This document shows positions 34,251 to 41,664 of a stretch of 64,000 bases of DNA, one piece after another. The notes below the pieces were generated by a model. It saw only the letters and a list, made by a program, of their open reading frames with translations, was not told where the DNA came from and made no database searches. Numbering within the stretch: the first letter of the stretch is position 1; every line of letters begins with the position of its first letter. This DNA comes from Streptomyces misionensis (GTDB taxonomy: Bacteria; Actinomycetota; Actinomycetes; Streptomycetales; Streptomycetaceae): contig NZ_FNTD01000004.1 of the NCBI RefSeq assembly GCF_900104815.1, positions 1,054,001 to 1,118,000 of the forward strand, given 5' to 3'. The translations under genes and the position numbers were made by a program.

Positions 34251-34270
34251 TCAAGCACAATCAAGCATTT
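34251..34270. promoter_or_regulatory. Tandem TCAAGCA repeats, candidate DeoR operator
   Basis: TCAAGCACAA (34251-34260) is followed directly by TCAAGCATTT (34261-34270), a 10-bp periodic direct repeat in the 151-bp divergent region. DeoR-family repressors often bind such repeats spaced by one helical turn. The region is also unusually AT-rich (ATGATTGTTCCTGCAAGATA nearby). Confidence 0.5.
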
Positions 34271-34346
34271 CGGTGGGCGCGGGGGCGCACCACGGGGGTG
34301 CGCTAGGGTCACGGCTCGGGGAACGACCGGAGAACGGAGGCCGCGG

Positions 34347-35126
34347 ATGTCCCGGGACGCCCGCTGGAAGGCGCTGCTGGAGCTGCTCGTGGAGCGCGGC
34401 CGGCTGGACGTCGAGGAGGCGGCGGCGGAGCTGGCGGTGTCGGCGGCGACGATCCGCCGGGACTTCGACCACCTGGCCGAGCAGCAGATGCTGGTCCGCA
34501 CCCGGGGCGGCGCGGTGGTGCACGGGGTCTCCTACGAGCTGCCGCTGCGCTACAAGACGGCCCGCCGCGCCTCCGAGAAGCAGCGCATCGCCCGGGCGGT
34601 GGCCGAACTGGTCGCACCGGGCGAGGCGGTGGGGCTGACCGGTGGCACGACCACCACGGAGGTGGCCCGCGCCCTGGCCGTGCGCGGCGATCTGGCCTCC
34701 GGCTCCCCGGCGCTGACCGTGGTCACCAACGCGCTCAACATCGCCAACGAGCTGGCCGTGCGGCCCCAGTTCAAGATCGTGGTCACCGGAGGGGTGGCCC
34801 GGCCGCAGTCGTACGAGCTGATCGGGCCGCTCGCGGACGGGGTGCTCGGGCAGATCAGGCTGGACGTGGCGGTGCTCGGGGTGGTCGCCTTCGACGTGAC
34901 GCACGGCGCGGCGGCGCACGACGAGGCCGAGGCGGCGATCAACCGGCTGCTGTGCGAGCGCGCCGAACGCGTGGTGGTCGCCGCGGACTCCAGCAAGCTG
35001 GGCCGGCGGGCGTTCGCCCGGATCTGCCCCGCGCACCTGGTGGACACGCTGGTGACGGATGCGGCGGCGGACCCGGAGACAGTCCGCGGCATCGAGGAGG
35101 CCGGGATCCGGGTCGTCACCGTCTGA
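34347..35126 (+). CDS. DeoR-family transcriptional regulator of the amino-sugar module
   Basis: A 259-aa regulator; ATG 34347 follows CGGAGG by six bases. The helix-turn-helix is VEEAAAELAVSAATIRRDFDHL (about 19-40) and the sensor domain contains GLTGGTTTTEVARAL, VVTNALNIANEL and VAADSSKLGRRAFARI, the typical DeoRC phosphosugar-binding loops. It resembles AgaR/GlpR-type repressors. It is divergent from the SIS-aldolase pair, so it most likely represses that operon and responds to a sugar phosphate made by it. A TAGGGT hexamer 40 bp upstream could be its -10. Confidence 0.9.
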   Translation: MSRDARWKALLELLVERGRLDVEEAAAELAVSAATIRRDFDHLAEQQMLVRTRGGAVVHGVSYELPLRYKTARRASEKQRIARAVAELVAPGEAVGLTGGTTTTEVARALAVRGDLASGSPALTVVTNALNIANELAVRPQFKIVVTGGVARPQSYELIGPLADGVLGQIRLDVAVLGVVAFDVTHGAAAHDEAEAAINRLLCERAERVVVAADSSKLGRRAFARICPAHLVDTLVTDAAADPETVRGIEEAGIRVVTV

Positions 35127-35149
35127 CACCGCGCGGTGCCCGGCCGTCC

Positions 35150-35545
35150 TCAGAACGCCCCGAGATCCGCCTTCACGAACCCGGCGCCCCGCTGGTCGTT
35201 GCACCCGACCAGTGGCCGTTCGGCCGGGTCGGACGGGGCCTGCTGCGCCTGGAGCGCCACGCTGACCAGGGTCAGCAGCAGGTCCACGTCGCTCGCGGCG
35301 TCGAGGCGGAGGGTCACCCACTGCGAGCCGGGCACGATCCTGATCGCACCCGTGTGCCTGAGGTCTTTCGCGAACCGGCGGATCGCCCGGTCGGTCAGCC
35401 GCAGATCGACGTCGCGCTCGGAGTGGAAGTGGACGATCTCACCCTTGGCGGAGCTCACCGCCTGTCCCTGACCGCAGCTCGGCACGGCCTGTCTCAGGTC
35501 CGGCCAGGTCGCCAATTGCGCGAGCGCGCGCGAGGCCAACGTCAT
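35150..35545 (-). CDS. Luciferase-family (DUF5519-like) protein
   Basis: A 131-aa soluble protein, MTLASRALAQLATWPDLRQA..., of a family annotated in Streptomyces as luciferase family protein. The conserved core is GEIVHFHSERDVDLRLTDRAIRRF with IRIVPGSQWVTLRLD and VDLLLTLVSVALQA. Despite the name there is no TIM-barrel or flavin site in this small domain; the fold is probably a compact alpha/beta unit. Function unknown. It is transcribed alone, convergent with the DeoR gene. Confidence 0.75.
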   Translation of the reverse strand: MTLASRALAQLATWPDLRQAVPSCGQGQAVSSAKGEIVHFHSERDVDLRLTDRAIRRFAKDLRHTGAIRIVPGSQWVTLRLDAASDVDLLLTLVSVALQAQQAPSDPAERPLVGCNDQRGAGFVKADLGAF

Positions 35546-35853
35546 GGGCCCATCATGACGCGCTCACCCCGTTGCAACCAGCGCGTGAGCAAGCATTAAC
35601 CGACCTGTATCCGCGCCGGATTCATCCACCCATACACCCGTACGAACGTAAACCGGCCACCGCGTCCGGAAGTTGACCGTCGTTCGTCGAAATCCCTGCG
35701 GTCGGAGCCGACTTCGGGATCAGGTTTCGGGCAGTTCACCGCTCTTGCTCCGGGCGGCCGTGCCGAGCGACGATCCGGCCTGGTCCGGACGGAAGCCCCT
35801 GGGAGGGCTCCGACCGCGCTCGTCCGGGCCACGGCCCGCACGGCCGGCAGGGT
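35546..35853. other. Intergenic region without recognised feature
   Basis: This 308-bp stretch lies upstream of the luciferase-family gene and downstream of the SnoaL-like gene, both on the minus strand. It is locally less GC-rich around 35585-35660 (the promoter side of the minus-strand gene). I see no credible gene, repeat or hairpin in it. Confidence 0.5.
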
Positions 35854-36288
35854 CTAACCGCGCAGGTGCCCGCCCACGTCCCCCACCAGATGGATGCGCA
35901 CGCGCCGCTCCACGAACCGCCATCGGCCGTCCCCAAGTTCGAAGCGGTCGGCGTACCGGCCGGCGGCGATGGGCCGCAACGGCAGATCGGGCAGGGCCTG
36001 GAAGACGGTGACGTAGGAGCGCGCGGCGGCGGTGCCCGTGGCCGCGTCCACCTCCACGGCGACATTCGTCGTGGCGTGGTGGGTACGCGGTGTGCCGTCC
36101 TCGTACAGGATCACGGTGTCCCGAAGCATCCTTTCGACGCCCTCGCTCCCCCGCACGGGACCACCGCTCCCGATGAACACGGCGTCGGCGAACAGCGCCC
36201 CGACCCCGGCGAAGTCACCGTCGTCGACCAACTCGGCGTATCTCGCGATCAGGTTCGTGACTGCGGACGTGTCCGCGGCTGCGCTCAT
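35854..36288 (-). CDS. SnoaL-like (NTF2-fold) protein
   Basis: A 144-aa protein from ATG 36288. The pattern TSAVTNLIARYAELVDDGDFAGVGALFADAVF followed by strands with THHATTNVAVEVD, YVTVFQA and GRYADRFELGDGRWRFVERRV is the SnoaL_4/NTF2-like fold used by ketosteroid isomerases and polyketide cyclases, many of which are of unknown function. No polyketide genes are nearby. There is no good ribosome site, so it may be leaderless. Divergent from the MFS gene at 36430. Confidence 0.82.
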   Translation of the reverse strand: MSAAADTSAVTNLIARYAELVDDGDFAGVGALFADAVFIGSGGPVRGSEGVERMLRDTVILYEDGTPRTHHATTNVAVEVDAATGTAAARSYVTVFQALPDLPLRPIAAGRYADRFELGDGRWRFVERRVRIHLVGDVGGHLRG

Positions 36289-36394
36289 GACACGTGAGGG
36301 TACGACCCCCGGCCCACCGCACACCGAAAGGCGGGAAGCGAATCAGGACCGCCCGGTGATCGGCCGCCAGCCGCGCGAGCCGACCCTCAACCCC

Positions 36395-36423
36395 TTGCCC
36401 CACCTCCCGGCCCACCCTAGGCT
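36395..36423 (+). promoter_or_regulatory. Promoter for the MFS gene, leaderless transcript
   Basis: TTGCCC (36395-36400) and TAGGCT (36418-36423) are separated by 17 bp, a good HrdB-type promoter. The GTG start at 36430 lies seven bases after the -10, so transcription should begin at or next to the start codon. No ribosome site exists upstream of the GTG, which agrees. Confidence 0.6.
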
Positions 36424-36429
36424 GACTTT

Positions 36430-37629
36430 GTGCCGCTAATAAACAAAACCCGAACGCACAGCGTCGTGCCGGGCCGGGAACTCGTCGGGCTGCGGGTCGC
36501 GATCACCGCATTCTTCGCCTTGGACGGGTTCATCTTCTCGGGCTGGGTGGTGCGCATCCCGGACATCAAGCACCAGACCCACGCCTCCGCCGGAGCCCTC
36601 GGACTCGCCCTGCTCGGGGTGTCCGCGGGGGCCGTGCTCACCATGACCATGACCGGCCGCCTGTGCCGGCGCTACGGCAGCCATCCGGTGACCGTGGTCT
36701 GCATGGCCGTCCTGGCGCTCAGCGTCGCCCTGCCCCCGCTGACCCGTTCCGTGGCCGCGCTCGGCGCCGTCCTGCTGCTCTTCGGCGCGGCCTACGGGGG
36801 CGTGAACGTCGCGTTCAACAGCGCGGCCGTCGACCTCGTCGCCGCCGTGCGCCGGCCCATCATGCCCAGCTTCCACGCCGCCTTCAGCCTCGGCGGGATG
36901 GTCGGCGCGGGGCTCGGCGGGCTGGTCGCCGGACACCTCTCCCCCACCCGGCACCTGCTCGGGATCACCGTGGTCGGCCTGCTGGTCACGGCCGTCGCCG
37001 GGCGCGCTCTGCTGCGGTACGAACCTCCGGCGGCGGACCGCGCGAGGCCGCCGGCGGCCGGGGAGGACCCGGCGCCGCGCGGCGGCCGGCGGGGACTCGT
37101 CGTCGTCTTCGGGCTGGTCGCGCTGTGCACCGCGTACGGCGAGGGCGCCATGGCCGACTGGGGCGCCCTCCACCTCAAGCAGGACCTGACCGCGTCCGCG
37201 GGCACGGCGGCGGCCGGATACGCCTGTTTCACGCTGGCCATGACCATCGGCCGGCTCACGGGGTCGGCGCTGCTGGCGCGCCTCGGCCGCGCCCGTACGG
37301 TGATCGCCGGGGGCTCCGTGGCGACCGCGGGCATGCTGCTCGGCTCGCTCGCGCCGTCGCTCTGGGCGGCGCTGGCCGGCTTCGCCGTGACCGGGCTGGG
37401 ACTCGCCAATCTCTTCCCGGTCGCCGTGGAGCGGGCCGGCGCCCTGGCCGGGCCCTCCGGGGTCGCCGTCGCCTCCACCCTGGGGTACGGCGGCATGCTG
37501 CTGGGGCCGCCCACGATCGGCTTCATGGCCGACTGGTTCTCCCTGCCCACCGCGCTGACCAGCGTGGCCGCGCTGGCCGCCGTGGCCGCCGTCATCGGGG
37601 TCGCGACCCGCCACGTGATGAACGGCTGA
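36430..37629 (+). CDS. MFS transporter (YbjJ/FucP-like)
   Basis: A 399-aa integral membrane protein from the leaderless GTG at 36430. Twelve hydrophobic segments are traceable, with GRLCRRYGSHPV between helices 2 and 3 and a symmetrical GRLTGSALLARLGRARTV between helices 8 and 9. The sequences FFALDGFIFSGWVVRIPDIK and PIMPSFHAAFSLGGMVGAGLGG are typical of the YbjJ-type major facilitators of unknown substrate. A hydrophilic Arg/Pro loop of about 30 residues separates the two halves. It is 55 bp upstream of the trpS leader but has its own promoter. Drug or metabolite efflux is possible. Confidence 0.87.
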   Translation: MPLINKTRTHSVVPGRELVGLRVAITAFFALDGFIFSGWVVRIPDIKHQTHASAGALGLALLGVSAGAVLTMTMTGRLCRRYGSHPVTVVCMAVLALSVALPPLTRSVAALGAVLLLFGAAYGGVNVAFNSAAVDLVAAVRRPIMPSFHAAFSLGGMVGAGLGGLVAGHLSPTRHLLGITVVGLLVTAVAGRALLRYEPPAADRARPPAAGEDPAPRGGRRGLVVVFGLVALCTAYGEGAMADWGALHLKQDLTASAGTAAAGYACFTLAMTIGRLTGSALLARLGRARTVIAGGSVATAGMLLGSLAPSLWAALAGFAVTGLGLANLFPVAVERAGALAGPSGVAVASTLGYGGMLLGPPTIGFMADWFSLPTALTSVAALAAVAAVIGVATRHVMNG

Positions 37630-37684
37630 GCCTTCGGGCAGGACCGCGCTGGCCGGGCGCGGCCTGCCCCGGTACACTTCCCGC

Positions 37685-37726
37685 ATGCATCTTTCGTCGT
37701 GTCCGTGCTGGTGGCGCTCCTCGTAG
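37685..37726 (+). CDS. trpS leader peptide MHLSSCPCWWRSS
   Basis: A 13-aa peptide with tandem Trp codons at 37709-37714 and a TAG stop at 37724-37726. A TACACT hexamer (37673-37678) ends six bases before the ATG, so the leader is probably translated from a leaderless mRNA. Trp-Trp leaders before the auxiliary tryptophanyl-tRNA synthetase gene trpS1 are known from S. coelicolor, where they mediate attenuation. The peptide itself is a ribosome-stalling sensor for charged tRNA-Trp. Confidence 0.85.
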   Translation: MHLSSCPCWWRSS

Positions 37727-37780
37727 GAGCGGCCGCCACGCAGGCATGAACCGGGGCCGTTCGTCATGGACGGCCCTTTT
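37711..37780 (+). promoter_or_regulatory. Ribosome-mediated attenuator of trpS
   Basis: Three alternative structures can be drawn. A pause hairpin pairs GTGGCG (37711-37716) with CGCCAC (37734-37739), with an inner CGCTCC/GGAGCG stem. A terminator pairs GGGCCGT (37754-37760) with ACGGCCC (37770-37776) followed by TTTT. An antiterminator pairs GAGCGGCC (37727-37734) with GGCCGTTC (37755-37762). A ribosome stalled at the Trp codons would block the pause hairpin and free the antiterminator, allowing read-through into trpS when Trp-tRNA is scarce. Confidence 0.8.
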
Positions 37781-37847
37781 CCGTGTCCCTGGAAGCCAGG
37801 GGTCCGGCCGTCCCGACGGCCCCGCCGACCCACCACCAGGAGACCGC

Positions 37848-38987
37848 ATGACCACCCACCCGCAGACCGCACCGGCCGCGCACCCCGGGACCGCCGCGGT
37901 CCCCGAGACCGGCGAGGGACCCGCGGCGTCCGACGCGCTCGGGACGTCCGCCGCGCAGACCCGCAGCGCGGAGCTGGAGAAGCTGATCGCCGAGGACCCG
38001 GGGCGGTTCCGGGTGCTGACCGGCGACCGGCCCACCGGCAGACTGCACCTCGGCCACTACTTCGGCACCCTGCACAACCGGGTCCGGCTGCAGAACCTCG
38101 GCGTGGAACTCTTCGTGATCGTCGCCGACTACCAGGTGCTGACCGACCGGGACGTCGCGGACGACCTCAAGGGGCACGTCGAGGAGCTGGTCCTCGACTA
38201 CCTCGCCATCGGCGTGGACCCGGAGCGCAGCACGATCTTCACGCACAGCGCCGTCCCCGCGCTCAACCAGCTGATGCTGCCCTTCCTCAGCCTCGTCTCC
38301 GTCGCCGAGCTCAACCGCAACCCCACCGTCAAGGACGAGATCGCGCACTCCCGCCAGTCCGCCGTCAGCGGGCTGATGTTCACCTATCCCGTGCACCAGG
38401 CCGCCGACATCCTCTTCTGCAAGGCGAACCTGGTGCCCGTCGGCCAGGACCAGCTCCCCCACCTGGAGATCACCCGCACCATCGCCCGCCGCTTCAACGA
38501 CCGCTACGGGCAGGGCCGTTCGGTCTTCCCCCGGCCCGAGGCCCTGCTGTCCAGCGCCCCGCTGCTGCTCGGCACGGACGGCACCAAGATGAGCAAGAGC
38601 CGGGGCAACGCCATCACCCTGGCCGCCGACGCCGACGAGACCGCGCGACTGCTCAAGGGCGCCAAGACCGACTCCGAGCGGCACATCGCCTACGACCCGG
38701 CGGGCCGCCCCGAGGTCGCCTCGCTGCTGCTGCTCGCGGCGCTGTGCCAGGACCGGACCCCCGAGGAGGTGGCCGGCGACATCGGTTCCGCGGGCGCGGC
38801 GGCGCTGAAGAAGACCGTGACGGAGGCGGTCAACGAGTACCTGGCACCGATCCGCGCACGCCGGGCCGAGTACGCCCGGGACCGCGCCCAGATCCGCCGC
38901 ATCCTGCGCGAGGGCAACGAGCGGGCCAACGCCGTGGCCGACGCCACCCTCGCCGAAGTGCGTGCCGCGATGAACAGCGACTACTGA
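37848..38987 (+). CDS. trpS: Tryptophanyl-tRNA synthetase, auxiliary TrpRS1 type
   Basis: A 379-aa class Ic synthetase from ATG 37848 with AGGAGA four bases upstream. The first 45 residues are an Ala/Pro/Thr-rich extension; then RVLTGDRPTGRLHLGHYFGT contains the HIGH-type motif and GTDGTKMSKSRGN the KMSKS loop. VGQDQLPHLEITR is the Trp/ATP-site signature. It attaches Trp to tRNA-Trp. The attenuator upstream and sequence type fit the second, indolmycin-tolerant TrpRS1 found in S. coelicolor beside the housekeeping enzyme; resistance here is inferred, not shown. The gene is monocistronic. Confidence 0.95.
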   Translation: MTTHPQTAPAAHPGTAAVPETGEGPAASDALGTSAAQTRSAELEKLIAEDPGRFRVLTGDRPTGRLHLGHYFGTLHNRVRLQNLGVELFVIVADYQVLTDRDVADDLKGHVEELVLDYLAIGVDPERSTIFTHSAVPALNQLMLPFLSLVSVAELNRNPTVKDEIAHSRQSAVSGLMFTYPVHQAADILFCKANLVPVGQDQLPHLEITRTIARRFNDRYGQGRSVFPRPEALLSSAPLLLGTDGTKMSKSRGNAITLAADADETARLLKGAKTDSERHIAYDPAGRPEVASLLLLAALCQDRTPEEVAGDIGSAGAAALKKTVTEAVNEYLAPIRARRAEYARDRAQIRRILREGNERANAVADATLAEVRAAMNSDY

Positions 38988-39027
38988 CACCGTGGTCCGG
39001 CGGGGAACCCTCGGGCACACTCGCCCC

Positions 39028-39780
39028 ATGGAGACTGCCGACTTCCTCGAAACCCTCGACCGCGAGGGCCGGTCGCTCGCCGCGGCCGCCGCGCGGGCCG
39101 GCACCGACGCCAAGGTGCCGACCTGCCCCGACTGGCAGGTGCGCGATCTGCTGCGGCACACGGGCGCCGTCCACCGGTGGGCCGCGGGCTTCGTCGCCGA
39201 GGGGCGGGGCGAGCCCCGGCCCATGGACGAGGCGCCGGACCTCGACGGGGCCGAGCTGGTGGCCTGGTACGCCGACAGCCACCGGCAGTTGGTGGACACC
39301 CTGGCCGCCGCCCCCGCCGACCTGGAGTGCTGGACCTTCCTGCCGTTGCCGGACCTCCCGCCCCTGGCGTTCTGGGCGAGGCGGCAGGCGCACGAGACGA
39401 CCGTGCACCGGTACGACGCCGGGGCGGCCCGGGGCGGAACGCCCTCCCCGATCGACGCGGACTTCGCGGTCGACGGCATCGACGAGTTGCTGCTCGGCTT
39501 CCACGCCCGGTCCCGGAGCCGGGTGCGGACGCCGGAGCCGAAGGCGCTGCGGGTCCGCACCACGGACGCGGCGGACGGAACGGGGGACGCGGTGTGGACC
39601 GTACGGCTCACCGCGCACGCCGCACCGCTGGCGACCCGGGGGGCGGCCGGCGACGCGGACGCCAAACTCTCCGGCCCCGCCGACCGGTTGTACCTCGCAC
39701 TGTGGAACCGCGAACCGGTGCCGCGGGTCACCGGGGACCACTCGCTCGCCACCCGGTGGCGGGAGACGTCCGGTATCTGA
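39028..39780 (+). CDS. Maleylpyruvate isomerase-family mycothiol-dependent enzyme
   Basis: A 250-aa protein from ATG 39028, with CACACT about six bases upstream suggesting a leaderless mRNA. The N-terminal DinB-like domain (MDMPI_N) has VPTCPDWQVRDLLRHTGAVHRW with the first metal His and ARRQAHETTVHRYDA with the HExxxH-type His pair; an SCP2-like C-terminal domain (about 150-250) follows. The family uses a divalent metal and mycothiol as thiol cofactor for isomerisation or transfer reactions. Mycothiol is actinobacterial, which fits the host. Substrate unknown. Confidence 0.87.
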   Translation: METADFLETLDREGRSLAAAAARAGTDAKVPTCPDWQVRDLLRHTGAVHRWAAGFVAEGRGEPRPMDEAPDLDGAELVAWYADSHRQLVDTLAAAPADLECWTFLPLPDLPPLAFWARRQAHETTVHRYDAGAARGGTPSPIDADFAVDGIDELLLGFHARSRSRVRTPEPKALRVRTTDAADGTGDAVWTVRLTAHAAPLATRGAAGDADAKLSGPADRLYLALWNREPVPRVTGDHSLATRWRETSGI

Positions 39781-39784
39781 CGGA

Positions 39785-39856
39785 CCGTCAGTCGCTGTCG
39801 GTAATTGACGTCCGTCAGTCGCTGCCGGTAATTGACGTTCCGTCAGTCGCTGTCGG
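39785..39856. repeat. 27/28-bp tandem repeat at the convergent MPI/MarR junction
   Basis: Copies begin with CCGTCAGTCGCTG at 39785, 39812 and 39840, giving about 2.6 units of 27 and 28 bp that include GTAATTGACGT. The third copy contains the last codons and stop of the MarR gene (39843). Each unit junction forms a short inverted repeat TGACG-N2/3-CGTCA, and TGACGGACCGTCA at 39778-39790 is a perfect palindrome. It may be a slippage-derived duplication of the MarR 3' end. Confidence 0.8.
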
Positions 39857-40238
39857 CCAGCATCCGGGCCAGCACCGCGCGCTGCACCGGCCGTATCTCC
39901 GCGTGCAGCGCGCGGCCCTTCGCGGTGAGGGCCACCCGTACGCCCCGCCGGTCCTCCGCACACATGGCCCGCTCGACCAACCCCTCTTTCTCCAGGCGGC
40001 CGATGAGCCGGGACAGCGCGCTCTGGGTGAGGTGCACGCGCTCGGAGATCTTCTGGATGCGGTGGGCCCGGCGGGCCGCTCCCCCGCTCCGGGCCAGCAG
40101 GTCGAGGACCTCGAAGTCGCTGGCGCACAGGCCGTGGGCCTGCAGCGTCCGGTCCAGTTCGCACTGGGTCCTGGCATGCAGGGCGCGAATGTCCCGCCAC
40201 CGTTCCACGAGTTCCTGCTCGTCCGTCTTCGGCGCCAT
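39843..40238 (-). CDS. MarR-family regulator
   Basis: A 131-aa protein from ATG 40238 (MAPKTDEQELVERWRDIRAL). Helix 1 and the winged helix-turn-helix are clear: ASDFEVLDLLARSG, ISERVHLTQSALSRLIGRLEKEGLVERAMCAEDRRGVRVALTAKG with the conserved DxR wing. It is a normal-length MarR regulator, a dimeric repressor responding to phenolics, antibiotics or oxidants. A TACGGT hexamer lies just upstream of the ATG, so translation may be leaderless. The target is unknown. Its terminal codons (LADSD) lie inside a tandem repeat. Confidence 0.88.
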   Translation of the reverse strand: MAPKTDEQELVERWRDIRALHARTQCELDRTLQAHGLCASDFEVLDLLARSGGAARRAHRIQKISERVHLTQSALSRLIGRLEKEGLVERAMCAEDRRGVRVALTAKGRALHAEIRPVQRAVLARMLADSD

Positions 40239-40307
40239 CAACGCACCGTAGCAGCACCATGGTTGGGTAAAAACCGGTGGCACCGGACCGCGTGGAGCGC
40301 CGGCCCG

Positions 40308-41156
40308 TCAGCCGGTTCCCGGCGCCTCCCGCTCCAGGAGGGCCCGGAAGGAGCCCGGGGGCCGGCCGGTGACGCGCCGGACGGTGTCGGTGACCCGGTC
40401 CTCCGCGCCCCCGGCGATGGCACGGTCCAGGTCGGCCAGGATGGCGGCGAACTCCGCCGGGAGGTGGTCCGCGAGCCGATCGCGCAACTGCTCGCGGGTC
40501 AGCCGCTGGTGGACCACGGGCCGGCCGGTGACCTCGGTGAGGAGCGCGGCGATGTCGTCGTGGCCGAGGGCCTCGGGTCCGGTGAGGACGAGATCGGTGC
40601 CGGGGGCCCGCTCGTCGGTCAGGGCGCGGACGGCGACGGCCGCGATGTCCTCGGCGTCGACGAAGCCGACCCGGCCGCCGCCGGTGGCGGTGCGGATGAC
40701 GCCCTCCTCGCGGATGCTCACCGCGTGCGGGTGCGTGCCGGTGAAGTTCTGCATGAACCAGGAGGGCCGCAACACCGCCCACTCGTCGAACAGTTCGGGC
40801 AGAACCTGGTGCACCTGCCCCACGGCGGGGCCGCCCTCGGGGACGGCCGAGGAGCTGAGCAGCACCGCCCGGCGCACCCCTGCGGCGCGGGCGCGCCGCA
40901 GGAACGGCAGCATGACCGCCGCGGGGTCGGGATCACCCACGGGCGGTACCAGGTAGACGCGGTCGGCTCCGGCGAGGGCGGCGGTGTGGGTGGCGGGGTC
41001 GTACCAGTCGAAGACGACCGGTTCGGCTCCGGCGACCGCGGTGGCGCGGCGCGCGGCCGCCCTGACGCGATGGCCGGCCGCCGTCAGCCGCGCCACGGTG
41101 CGGCTGCCGGTGGTGCCGGTGGCGCCGATGACCAGTGTGGTGCCGGTGGTGGTCAT
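40308..41156 (-). CDS. NmrA-like NAD(P)-binding protein
   Basis: A 282-aa atypical SDR from ATG 41156 overlapping the previous stop (ATGA). LVIGATGTTGSRTVARLTAAGHRVRAAARR is the NmrA/isoflavone-reductase-type Rossmann motif; FVDAEDIAAVAVRALTDE and the segment around RPSWFMQNF are typical of NmrA/TMR-type family members, which lack the YxxxK catalytic pair. Members are redox sensors, ergothioneine-unrelated quinone reductases or hydroxylase partners. It forms a two-gene operon with the SnoaL-like gene at 41153, divergent from a TetR gene, which probably controls both. Confidence 0.86.
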   Translation of the reverse strand: MTTTGTTLVIGATGTTGSRTVARLTAAGHRVRAAARRATAVAGAEPVVFDWYDPATHTAALAGADRVYLVPPVGDPDPAAVMLPFLRRARAAGVRRAVLLSSSAVPEGGPAVGQVHQVLPELFDEWAVLRPSWFMQNFTGTHPHAVSIREEGVIRTATGGGRVGFVDAEDIAAVAVRALTDERAPGTDLVLTGPEALGHDDIAALLTEVTGRPVVHQRLTREQLRDRLADHLPAEFAAILADLDRAIAGGAEDRVTDTVRRVTGRPPGSFRALLEREAPGTG

Positions 41157-41578
41157 CGGTCGCTCCCGGCGAAGTCGACGCCGGGTTCGAGGACGGCGAG
41201 CGGATTCCAGTAGTCGCGGTAGTTGGTGATGCGCCCGTCCCGGACGGTCACGACGGCGATGTACGTCATGTCGTAGGGGGCACCGGTCTCCACCAGGCGG
41301 CCGACGCCGCGCATCTCGGCCACGATGGTCTCCGGGTCGGTGGTCTCGTGGATCCGCAGGTCGGTGAAGTCCCGCAGATCGATGTGGTCGGGGTAGTGGC
41401 GCATGTAGGCGGCGACGGCATCCTTGCCCGCCAGGCGCCGGGGCCATCCCTCGGGGGCGAAGGGGAACTCCATCAGGCCGTCCTCGGCCCACAGGCCGAC
41501 CCACGCGGGGATGGCCTTGTCGAGCAGGAGTCGCAGGCCGTGGCGGTACAGCTCCGCCGGGGAAGTCGGTGCGGACAC
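41153..41578 (-). CDS. SnoaL-like (NTF2-fold) protein
   Basis: A 141-aa protein. The GTG at 41578 is chosen because TGGAGG lies six bases upstream; an ATG at 41596 would add six residues. It has the NTF2 fold pattern PAELYRHGLRLLLDKAIPAWVGLWAEDGLMEFPFAPEGWP, with later strands ETIVAEMRGVGRLVETG and YDMTYIAVVTVRDGRITNYRDYWNP, typical of YesE/SnoaL_2 proteins that modify or bind small hydrophobic molecules. It is translationally coupled to the NmrA-like gene and divergent from the TetR gene, with two operators between. Confidence 0.86.
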   Translation of the reverse strand: MSAPTSPAELYRHGLRLLLDKAIPAWVGLWAEDGLMEFPFAPEGWPRRLAGKDAVAAYMRHYPDHIDLRDFTDLRIHETTDPETIVAEMRGVGRLVETGAPYDMTYIAVVTVRDGRITNYRDYWNPLAVLEPGVDFAGSDR

Positions 41579-41602
41579 GGGTATCCTCCAGTCCATAGAA
41601 TA

Positions 41603-41643
41603 CGGACCCTGGGTCCGCTTTGACGATACGGACCGCGGGTCCG
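41603..41643. promoter_or_regulatory. Two palindromic operators between SnoaL/NmrA operon and TetR gene
   Basis: CGGACCCTGGGTCCG (41603-41617) and CGGACCGCGGGTCCG (41629-41643) are 15-bp palindromes with arms CGGACC/GGTCCG, 26 bp apart; both are followed by CTTTG. They fill the divergent intergenic region and are the expected binding sites of the TetR protein encoded at 41665. Confidence 0.75.
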
Positions 41644-41664
41644 CTTTGCAAACGGAGGAGCAGC

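Noticed and set aside
39785..39856. CRISPR-like direct repeats
   Set aside because: Only 2.6 adjacent copies, no spacers between them and no cas genes; it is a simple tandem duplication.
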